Origin: Cyclospora cayetanensis
Lineage: Eukaryota; Apicomplexa; Conoidasida; Eucoccidiorida; Eimeriidae
Length of the DNA stretch: 64,000 nucleotides
Assembly (NCBI RefSeq): GCF_002999335.1
Contig: NW_020312125.1
Span: 124,001 to 188,000 of the forward strand
Reading direction: 5' to 3'
The notes beneath the pieces are model-generated. The model ran no database searches, had not been told where the DNA came from, and saw nothing but the letters and a program-made list of their open reading frames with translations. Shown in pieces: positions 12,080-22,077 of the stretch. Both the position numbers and the translations under genes were made by a program. Position 1 is the first letter of the stretch; the number at the start of each line of letters is the position of its first letter.

Positions 12080-15000
12080 GGCTTACCGGTAGCCCACAGG
12101 CAAAGACAGCAGCCCTCTGAATGATCGAGTTTTCGATAATGGCAGCGGAGAATCAGTCATGTGGGAAAATGGACGGCTGGAAGGCAGGTTCGATGTCTTT
12201 GAATCTCGGTGTACAGACAGGACTCAAGCTGCATGGAAGAAGTATGGAGAGGCTGGTCACTTTGTCGGACACGCAACAAATGGGAAGAGCGAGAACAACA
12301 GGCTCGGTACCACGTAGCTTACGGGAACAACGCGTCGAGTTCAGTGACCAAGGGGCTTGAGGTGGAAGGCTGCACTGGAGAAAAAGATTACACACCGCCT
12401 ATCTTTGAAATATGCGCGCAAAATCGGAAATTGACTCAAAATCGGTCTACATCGTGCCTTTCGCGTCACACAGACACCCGAGCTGTCAGTCATTGCTCTG
12501 CCCGGTGCATGCGATCAGCCAGGACCAGCAAGCTGCCTATTTGTTGCTTATAAAACAGCCACTGTAAATGTGGAGGCGCAATGCGTTTTTACATTCCAGC
12601 GTAAGAGCAATAACTCCACTAAATTAGGCCATATGCGTACACAAAGCTGGATATTTCCCGACGACGCCCACTTATGCATGCCCTGTACAGTGATAACGAA
12701 AATTCACAAAGCTGACAAGGAGTGTGCCTGCATGTATATTGCTTGGCACTGCTCAGGATGTCTAGCAACTCATTATGCACAGTGCCCTTGCATATTTTCC
12801 AGATAAGCCATCTCAAGGGAAACGGGCAACAAATGCCTTTTTCTCCAGGACGACAGCAAATCATTCATGGCCCTCACTCACTATACAAGACAGCACTGTG
12901 CATGTAGCCAGATGCCGATTAAACTTGCCCCACTCATGCGCCCAACACATCGTTGATAAGCCATTTGGCGCGGCGGTTTCTTACACTGGGTCGCGCTGCA
13001 TCTTTGTAATCTTGACTCAGAATGTAGTGGGCTTAGCTACACTTGAATACTTTATAATACACTATTTATGTGAACTAAGAACTATTAAGGAAACGCCTAG
13101 TTGGCTTGCTCATTCGTATATCTTGTTTAGTCAAAATACTGGAACGCCAATGCAAAAAGAGGCATTGTAGTGTGCGAGTGCTCTAGGTGCCATGTGCAGC
13201 CACCTGTGAATGATCGGACTGCTTAGATAGAGAAGCAATGCTCACTCCAGCTGGACCTCTTCCCTCATGTCGGTGACTCTCAGGTACGCGGGAAAGCGGA
13301 AGTTCTGTCAGAAAAAAAGCACTGGAAAAAATTCTAATCAAATTTGTATCGAATCGGGAGTTAAGTGTCTCCTCACAGAAAGCCTACATTATTACACGAT
13401 TGCTTTTTGCAATATTCTACCAAGGACTAATAGATGCATTTCAGTGTACGCATCCCAAAAAGTCCGGGGCAGCAATATGGCCATAAATGGAACATCCCAA
13501 TGTTGCCTCCCCTTCGCACTAATCAGGGTGAAATAAGCTAGCCGGCTTTGATCCATTTTTCCCCTCTGCAAATAGTGATTGTTAAAGGGATATCGCATTG
13601 ATGGTAAACAGTGCCGAGTCAAATAGGAAGAGGAAGCAAAACCGATTTTAACTAGGATATGCTACTACTTGTTTAGGGTTATTCGAATGTAAAGCAAAAC
13701 AATGGATAAAGTGACAACACGCAAAAACGCCCCGCTAGTCATGTAGCTGAAAGGTCATTTGACCGGCCTGCACTGCAGAGGAGTGACATGAGAAGCGCAC
13801 ACTTCATATGAGTTCTACCAGTCTGCAGAAACAAAAAGTCAAAAGGATGGCTGTCTCCGAATCGCACCCCACACTGCTCTGGCACGCAATAATTGGACCA
13901 AAGTAACTAGAACTCTCTCCCTTGCCTTGCTGCCTGAAGAGCAGACCAGAAATGCATACAATACCTAGGGGCAAGTTTGGGGTAGCAATAAAGGACAAAG
14001 ATCTGCATATCGCCGGCGAACAAGTATGGGAAAGCGCGAGCTGCAGACTCTTGTATTCTCCACAACTTGATTTGCTTCACAGCTCGCCTCGTGCTGTAAA
14101 GCGGATCGGAGATCGCCAGGACAAGAACACCATGGCATAAATAAAGCGTGCTCATGCAGTCTAAATATCCAAAGAGACTGTAGACGCATGCTAGGTAGCA
14201 AAAAGCAAAGACGGCTATATGCAACAGACTGTCCATAGCGCAAAAGAGTAAAGCCAACAGCAAAGCGCTAGAACGTGTCACCTCTCAAGCCAAGCGATCA
14301 CACACTACCATCCTTGTGTGTTTTGGAGAAAGCAGTAAAGGCCAAAGCCGCTTGAGTATAAGTAATTTTTGTATAAGCTCATAGTGCTAGACCCAACGCA
14401 CTGAGTTACTTCCGTTTTTTCCTGGTCGACTAAGGAGTGCCTCGGGCTCTTAGGAAGTAAGCAAAGTGCAAGGGCTGCAAGGAGTTCTGGAAGCAGTATC
14501 ATGGCAATGAGTGACACAACAGAAGCCCTTCTTTGTTGCAAAATAGGAGCAAGTGAGCCAGAGAAGTGACACGATCACGCATCGGTGCAAGGGCCTGCAA
14601 GCGGGAGAACCTTACACATGAGTAATGAGCTGATAAGATATGTTTTGCTGAACAAGGTGTCGCCATGGTAGCCACTAATTTGTCTGTGCAGCTTTTGGAG
14701 ATTTCACGTATTCTGCATTTCAGCTGGTACGTACTTCTTCTGCGCTGCGCCCCCCGCGTTACACCATGTAGGTGACGACCAGGAAAACACATCAACAGTG
14801 GAGTGTTAAGTATTCTTCTTGTGAATTCTGTACAAAATCGGCCTTAATATGGGCTAATCTTGGTCAATTTTGCATGCGCCGGCTGGAAGGGGGCTGTGGC
14901 TCAGCGCGGTCTGAGCGCATGTAACATAGAGAGGCCAGGTTTAAGGGCAAGGCATATGCTGATTACACAGGATCCTCATTTCCTCCAAAGCATCGAACGG

Positions 15001-15155
15001 TTGAATGAACTGCGTGCTGCTTTGTGTTTCTTCGCGGCAGGCATAGCCCTTACCCGCATCGCCGTAACCTCTTCCGTTCAGTGTTTTCCTGTCAGCATTC
15101 ATTCCACAGCGGCTGAGGGGACGCGAATCAAGCCTTCCGGAGGAGGCGGCTGCAA
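12080..15155. other. Divergent intergenic region
   Basis: Lies between Atg6 (-) and the gene at 15156 (+). It contains only short chance-length frames. One of 124 codons at 14281-13907 (-) is hydrophobic but has no recognisable pattern. No repeat or RNA gene could be supported. Confidence 0.5.
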
Positions 15156-18100
15156 ATGGATGGTGCAGCGGCGCCTGGAGGTATCGGGGAGGAAATTTCT
15201 TCTGCCCCTCGGGGTCGTGGGAGTCCCTGGACTCCGACGGCTGGCCACAATTTCGTGGGAGGAAGCAGCAGTCCTGCGGGAACTGATGGTGTTATTACTC
15301 CAATAGGCTGCGTTCCTGACACGATGCAAAGGCCGCCTGGAAGAAGCGTTAGTGTTCCCTTTGGTGGCGAGGCTTACGCACCGGTATCCACGGGGTTCAT
15401 GATGAGCGCCCCTCTGCCTCAGCGACCAGTTTCCCCCATCATGCGTTCAGATCTCTCGCAAGTGATAAAGCTCACGGAGGGAGTGCCTTCCGGGCACATG
15501 GGGATGCTGGGCATCGTTCCAACCCCCAAGACACCCCCCAAGTCCTTGCCTCTTCGCCACCTCCCCGAGCCGGGATTTTTGCCAGAGAACAGACCTGGTA
15601 AGCTGGAAGGCTGTGCTACATTGCCCGCATGTTGAAGCTTTCTTGGGTCGGTTGACGTTTTCATAGCACGCCTGAGATAGGACAGATTGTCGGGGTCAAA
15701 CAGTGCATGTGGACGGTTTGTGCTCCAATTTGGGCAGGACGAACAGAAGATCCCACACCGCGTATCCCTCACGTGCCTTCGACATCAGGAGCTCCGTATA
15801 TGTCTTCCCCGGGAGGCACAGGCCAGCGGAGGGGTTGCGGCAGCGCTGGTAGCAGCACTGTGAGCAGCGCCAGTTGCCCCGGTGCGACTGGGGGGGGGGG
15901 CACTCCCTTTCGCAACCCCCCCTCTGGCACTCCTGCTTCCCGTCCTAGCGTCACTCGGAGGCTGAACACTTCGGTGTCTCGGCCTCTCTTGAGCATCGGA
16001 GGGGTGCTCAATAGCAACTCTTTCCACACAGAATATCGTGAGCAGATGAGTCCCTCCTGGTGGCTAGGAGCTGCTGCCTGCAGCTCCTCATGGTTGCAGC
16101 TATCGCCGCCTCCTGAGGTCATAGAGTTGGTCGAAAAGAAGAAACTGACGGAGCAGTTTAAGACCGTCGAGGGCCTCATTGACAGAGCGGTGCGTTCTCT
16201 CCGCGCGGTTCCGTTCTCCCTGGCCTTCTTGCCCCTGCACCCAAACTTTCATCAACCATGGCATCTAAAGCTCCTGCTCTTTTGTTTCGCTGAAAGGCCC
16301 ATTCAGCGCTTGCCTTGTGTATTCCCATGAGGCCAGGGCCCTCCTTGTAGGAGGAAACACCGGCTGGCATGCACCGCTTGCCCCTAAAGTAGTCAAAAGG
16401 AACACGATCGCTCCATAGTCTAGCTTCTTCACGCCGGAATGACCCTGTGAAGCATCACAGACAGCGGAACAGACTTGCCTGCTCTATGCTGCCTGCTGCG
16501 GCTGTAGGACTACCTGGGGGCTTTGCGTCTGCAAGCTGACAGGCGCAACGTGCTGCATCTCCTGGCTCTAGACGAGCAGGAAATGCAGACGTACCTCTGG
16601 CAACCCCGATTTCCCCGGATTGTTGACTTGGTAATTTTCTTTCCTGCACATCTACTTCCTGCCTATTTCTGCCTAGACCGTGCTTGTGCAGGCCCGTAGG
16701 TGTGTGTGCGTGTGTGTGTGTATGTGTGTGTGTATGCGTATGTGTATGTGTACGTGTGTATGTGTACGTGTGTATGTATATATATATATATATTTGTATG
16801 CGTGTATGCGTATGCGTGTGGGGAGTCTTTTCAATTTTTTAAGCGGGCAGAAGGCGACCGTTGGGGAGTGCACACGCAGGGGATTCGCACTTTCTTGGTC
16901 AAAAAACCAACACAGCTTTGAGCGCATCTGCATTAAGGCCAGCTGACGCACTCGGTGCCACTGTGTAGCCCACAACATGGGCTTTTTATGCTTGCCGGCC
17001 GCTGCATCATGATGACGTGTGGTGCAGAGGAATCGAGCTGGAGACGCTCACGCACGCCCACCGCCTCGCCACGCGAATTGCATGATAGATCCGAAACAAT
17101 TATGGTCGGTCTGAAATGAAGCGTTCGCATCGCCCTTCCCTCCCTCTGCCGTCCCTATTTCGTGTGTTTCTCGATTGAATACGCGTGCGCAGGCAGCTTG
17201 CATGCGCGGCTTGTACTGCTGACTATTTGCGGGGTACAATTTTCTGGAAGGGCGGTCCACGCATTCTTGTTCCTTTGAAGAGCCATGTGCACAAAAGTGC
17301 ACGGCTACTACGGGGTCCTTTATATGCGGCTCTTATTGATGCTATAGAGAAAGCGGGGAGATCGCTAGGGGCAAGGGTCAAGTGTAGACTGCGAGTGTAG
17401 GCGGTATTCTGGAGGGTTTATATGCAGGCTGCGGTTCCTGACGCTCTCTCCTCCTCTATACTCTACGGACTCTCCGGTGCCCACTGTTTCCCCCAAGACT
17501 GTTCAGACTGCCGACAGCGGCGGCAGTGACACGGCACTTGCTGAACCTCAAGCTCCAAAAGAGCTTCAAGAATACTGCCTAGGCACCTCCGGGGAGCCGT
17601 TCCTTCCCATTCTCTTTGAGGAGTCCGGGGGAGTCGCGGAGTGTGTGCCTCCAGACGAATTGCTTCTATTTGAAGAAGACGCTTTGCGGGAAATCGCCTG
17701 CCACGTGGAGGCGAAGCTAGTCCACGCACTTACGTGCATGGTGCTCTCTGCCAAGGCGCGCACGAACGCTGCTGCTCGCGAAAAGGACTCCCAAGGGGAT
17801 TTGGAGGGTTCTTGCGCTGTCCCCGCACTCACTGAAGAAGCAGCGACACCAGCGACAGCAGCAGCAGCAGAAGGAACGTTTAAAGCCGCTGAGAGCACAT
17901 GTTTCTCGAAGGGAACCCGCGCAAGGGGAAAACGCTGCCGTCTAGGCTTTGTGGCCGAACAGGAGCCTTCGGAGAGCACCCCAAAGAGCCCAGAAGTCTT
18001 GGCAGCCGGGTTCTCAGGGTCGGAGACGCAAGAGGAGGCCTTTATACAAAGTCGCGCAAACGCTCCAGGAGCGGAGGCGGGCAGCAGTAGCCCTGCCAGC

Positions 18101-18307
18101 GAGTCACCTACAACACTTGGAGCGAAGAACACTTTGGAGAGGGACTTGGGAGTGAAGATACCACGCGCTGCTGAAGCGGATCCTGAGCGCAGTGGCGTTG
18201 TAGTTGGCCTTGAAGATCTGGTTGTAACATACGGACCTTCTCCATCCCTCATGCGCCACCAATGCTGCTTTCACCAGGGCCCTGACTCCAGGCCACCATT
18301 CAGGTAA
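15156..18307 (+). CDS. Unrecognised protein, Ser/Gly/Pro-rich N-terminus with helical centre (6 exons, 702 aa)
   Basis: I do not recognise the family. Exons 15156-15597, 15738-16189, 16508-16630, 16677-16699, 17193-17381 and 17428-18307 join by GT-AG introns with agreeing phases, and the total length is divisible by three. Exon 4 is only 23 nt. Residues 1-250 are Ser/Gly/Pro/Thr-rich. Residues about 270-400 look helical and folded: PPPEVIELVEKKKLTEQFKT, DYLGALRLQADRRNVLHLLA, WQPRFPRIVDLTVLV and LLRGPLYAALIDAIEKAGRS. The C-terminal third is acidic and Ala/Ser/Glu-rich. An 11-G run at 15890-15900 lies inside exon 2. The donor-like CAG|GTAACG at 18301-18306 overlaps the stop region, so the 3' end could extend further. 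Function unknown; a scaffold role would be a guess. Confidence 0.68.
16700..16822 (+). repeat. (GT)n/(AT)n microsatellite in intron 4
   Basis: Interrupted TG/TA dinucleotide repeat (TGTG, TATG, TACG and a pure TA run) that begins right at the donor site of the intron following the 23-nt exon of the gene at 15156-18307. Length polymorphism is likely. The repeat provides many alternative GT donor positions. Confidence 0.95.
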
Positions 18308-19572
18308 CGCGGTAGCCTGCGTCGCAGAGGTCCCCTCGCCTTTCAAGCCCCCCTGCTGCATGTACAGTGTTTTTTTTAGGCGGAAAGTGTCCGCTCCCAA
18401 GGACTAGAGGCTCTGAGCGGAGCCGCCTTTTGGGATAGCCACCCAGTGGCCCTGAGCTCCCCAGCTGTTGCCTGGTCGCTCCTAAGTACTTGAGGCTATG
18501 GACGGCCGAAGCCCTTTTCTCGCCAGGGTTTCCGCAAGCCCTGTGTGTTCCATGTTGAAGAATAGTCCCTAATTTCGCTAAAAAAAGTCTGGGGGGACTT
18601 GGGAAAAAGTGCGCCGCGGGTTGTCCTAGGGCCCTTCGACCTTCCCCCCCCTGCTGTCCTTCACCCGTTGGCACCCCACCTGGTCTAGTTTTATCTCCTA
18701 GGCAAACTAAAAGCTAGCACCTGCAAGCGGCGGCAGCTATATGCGTGCAATTAGAGGCAACGACAATGGCGGCAGCTACCGCTTGTGCCCCGATCATGAG
18801 GCACACTGCGTCCGGCGGTCAAGAGAGACAACTAGGCAAGACTCAGCACTCCCCTCAGTCTGTCACTACCAAAACCATTATAAGGAAGAATGGTGCCGCA
18901 CACAAACGAACGATACTCGCGACACTTAAGCGCTTTTTTCCGCATGAACGTGGCGGCGCCCAAGTTTAAAGAGTTAATTAACTGGGTAGCTGCAGTGACG
19001 GTGGGGTGCCTGGTGTGCGTCCTCCCGACATCACTTTCGTGAGGCCCGTCAAAGTTCTGGGAGGCATTCATATCAAAGTCGTAGGAGCACTGGTGCTGCA
19101 TCGGTGTTGTCTGATAACAGGCCGCCAGCCATGAGACGAAGTCTTATCATGAGGAACTACGGGACGGGACTGCGGGCCAAATCCAACAACCTACAGACGT
19201 GGTAGAGGAAGGCAAAGAGGTAGAAGGCTTTCATGGGGTATAGTGTGAAAAGTCGTAGCGAAAGGCACTCCTTTTCTCTGCAGGACGCAACGGGGGGAAT
19301 GCAGCAAAGCCTCAAGAGCGGAGCTGGCCAATCAACAGATCAAAGAACTTCACCGCCTGAGCTAACACAAAGCCATCTGGTTGTCCCTCAATCACCAGAG
19401 CATCGCCTAAGGGCAGGCACACAGAAAAAGGGGGCATAAGACACGCAAGGAAATGGCATTGATGGGCAGGGAGCCAAAGGACCGCAGGACAGGCCAAAGC
19501 AACAATAGGGCACAAGAGGCCCACAAGAAGCAAGCTGCATTCACGTGAATTCAGTTCTATCGGAGTAGCTCC
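18308..19572. other. Convergent intergenic region
   Basis: Lies between the 3' ends of the gene at 15156 (+) and the UBA-PUB gene (-). Nothing else can be supported, except that a short open stretch after an acceptor-like site near 18626 could be an extra 3' exon of the + strand gene. Confidence 0.45.
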
Positions 19573-21494
19573 TTAGAAGGTTTCATCGCCGATGCCACAA
19601 CAGCAGGAGACCCTTCTGGCGGTGCACATCTGCATGGTACCCTGGTCTTTGAAGCCACAGGCGTCGAGAAGTTGCAGTACCCCTTCGCAGGGCAGCACCC
19701 GTGATTTAAATGCCGCGTTCTCTTTCCTGAAGACCCTCACAGAAGCCCTAAAGCGCATGCCACGTCAGAAGAAATAGCATGAACTTGCCCAGTTCCTCCA
19801 TTTGGGTCATCCCTACTTATTGGATTCCTCGCCGGAGAAACACGAAGCACATGGCTGGGGAGAGCAGAGCCCTTGCCTGATACGATGGTATTTTGGTTCA
19901 GTTGGGTTGTCTTTGGCGTTAATCGCGTAAACCCGAAGGGTCGTAAGGCAAACAAGGAGCTTCTGCGGATCCTCTTTTCTGTAGTTCTTAAGCAACGCGT
20001 TGCTGTAGAAAGCCACCTTCTCCTTGGCGCTCATCTTAGCAATTCTATCCTCGGCATCTGCCGGAGAGGTATCCTCTGGCATCTGGGGCACCCCACAAGC
20101 GCACACAGCAAACGCTGCACTTTGAGGCTCTTATGCCTTAGGACTAACTGGGCCTAAATAAATGCAGCGACGAGCATTCCGCTCCATTCCACACAGGGCC
20201 CTGAGTCGCCTCGCCAAAGCATTGCTTGACGCGGCAAGACGACCTTCTGTCTCTGTAAGCCTGCATAAAGTAGAGAGGCTCTCGAAACTGCTTGTTGCTA
20301 GGAAGGGCGGAATTCTCCAGCACCAACGCAGCTGAGGGTGCCTTCTCGATCGCTCTACCTAGAAGGCCCGCTAAGCCCTAACGCATGCATGCTCCCCCCA
20401 CCAGCGTACGCAGCACTCTAGAGCCCTACTGCCCAAATTTTCGAGTTAGAATTCTTTCGATCAATGGAGCTAATCAAGCATGGCCTCGAACCTCGCAGCC
20501 AAACCGGTCTCGGTAATCCTGACGGAGTAATTCCCTTTGGCGTTCGCGCTCCTTCTTAGCCTCCTATCAAGTGCAACACAAGGGCGCAGCATCTCGCTCA
20601 GTCTGCCTTGCTCGCTCTCACTGCCTCCCTCTCTAAGACTAAGTGCGCGGAAACGCTGGTGGGGAAGTTCTTTGCGGGGGTCGGGGGAAAACGGCGGTAA
20701 GAATGCGGGAAAGCGCATAAAAGAGGCAATGGTTAAGGAGGGCATGATTTTTCATAACTCTAAAAAACACTTGGTGTTTTTCGCTTCCCTACGGCTCTCT
20801 GGCCCACCTCCTTTTCTTTCTGAAGCTGCAGAATGGCGCGCTTCCTAGTCTCCTCCTCCAGCCTTGCTTGCTGCTCTAGAAGCGCCTTCGATTGCTGCAT
20901 CCGCAAACGCTCCTTCTCGATTGCCTCCTGCTTCTCCCTCTTGACGCGTTCCTGAAAACGCAAAAGACTCTTTTCGCTGGACGCCATATGCCTTTTGCAC
21001 CCCCACCACGACAACGACTGGAGTCTGCTCATGCAGCAGCAGTTCAGAAGCCAAATCTTCTGCTGTAGATACGCATAGTTGGAAGGGAACCACGAGAAGG
21101 TGCAGCCCCAGTCCAACATCCGCCTATCAATAGCCCACGTGAAGCGCATACTGATAGTGTTAGGCCGCACAGAAGCACCTAAATATATGTACACAAATTC
21201 ATGCATACGAATATAGACACCCGATCTACGCACCTCTCTTAGCTTCTTTTGCAGTTCATAGGCACGGCGCTGCGCCTCCTCTTCTGTAAGGGGAGTCTTC
21301 TCAGCGGATTTGCGTGCAGCTAGCTCTTCTACGGTAAGGGGTTCGTCAATGCCAGAGTCGTCCTCGTGCTCCTCCAGCCACGCCAAGGCCGCCTCCAATG
21401 TAGCAGAGCCATCCTTAGTCGCCAGCAAGGCCCGACCAGCGCGCGCCTCGCTGAAGCCCATCTCGTGCAGCTGGCTTAACAGCTGTGCACACAT
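19573..21494 (-). CDS. UBA-PUB domain protein, probable ubiquitin/p97 adaptor (5 exons, 278 aa)
   Basis: UBA domains bind ubiquitin and PUB domains bind the C-terminal tail of p97/CDC48, so this is probably a cytosolic adaptor in ubiquitin-dependent segregation or proteasome delivery. Exons are 21494-21234, 20951-20808, 20563-20492, 20082-19877 and 19726-19573. Residues 5-50 form the UBA (LHEMGFSEARAGRALLAT, then LEAALAWLEEHEDD, close to UBXN1-type proteins). A long charged helix follows (KREKQEAIEKERLRMQQSK, ending DYRDRFG). The C-terminal PUB spans KLLVCLTTLRVYAINAKDNP, EPKYHRIRKENAAFKSRVLP and GVLQLLDACGF. No UBX domain is present. The intron splitting the PUB needs a GC donor. An extra short exon could exist in the 409-nt intron 20491-20083. 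The start is taken at the in-frame ATG at 21494, but upstream exons are possible (see the entry at 21740-22077). Confidence 0.86.
19727..19876 (-). other. GC-AG intron inside the PUB domain
   Basis: The donor is AG|GCAAGG at 19876-19875 (minus strand) and the acceptor is the AG before 19726. Only this boundary keeps frame and gives YHRI-R-KENAAF, matching the PUB consensus around the KYxxIRxxNxAF motif. The nearest GT (CATC|GTATCA) breaks frame. Confidence 0.82.
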
Positions 21495-21739
21495 AGAAAC
21501 AACGCCAAGAATGCCTTACTGATGATGACAGCCCCCTTTTGCCCGGAGCCTACAAGACAGATAGGGAAGAAGAAACAACGAGGAGGGGCTAAAGAGGAGG
21601 GAGACAGGGGCACAAGGCCTGAAAATGGAGCAGAAGCGACCGAGCAAGAGCATGGGGGCCGTACATTGGGGTCCACGATGCTACTGAGTGACGGGGAGGC
21701 TTCGCCTGAGGGGAGACACAGCGCTCACTGTATGGACAC

Positions 21740-22077
21740 CCTGGGCACGTTCAAGGAACCGAGCGAGCACACATTCCGCTCGCCGGGGCCCCCCCTCCCC
21801 AATGTTGCAGCGACATTCCGATTAATCGTTGTTCCTATAAACGTAGATGCTGAAGACGAATTGGGAAATGAAGAAGATGCGGTAGAGAGAGGAGGACAGA
21901 GTGCAATGGACATCGAAGTAACTCACCCTGTGTCGCAGTTTCGTCACTGTGTTGTTGGCCTCCCTCCTTCCGTTCCCCTATAGTCTCAGCCTCTGCAACA
22001 AACTCCTGAGATCCCGATGGTCCTGAAGGACTCGCCACATTGTCGGAGGTCGCTTTCAACTCCGTTGCCGGCTCCAT
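21740..22077 (-). other. Possible 5' exons of the UBA-PUB gene
   Basis: An ATG at 22077 opens 50 codons (MEPATELKATSDNVASP and onward) ending at a strong G|GTGAGT donor at 21926. A pyrimidine-rich acceptor leads into 21849-21740, ending AGG|GTGTCC. These phases (1, then 0) fit a splice into CTG at 21482, just inside the UBA exon. The encoded peptide is low-complexity and not recognised, so I cannot decide between this start and ATG 21494. Confidence 0.35.

Noticed and set aside
16020..16091. Possible mini-intron inside exon 2 of the gene at 15156
   Set aside because: A GTGAGC donor and CTGCAG acceptor exist, but the frame is open through the segment and nothing forces its removal.
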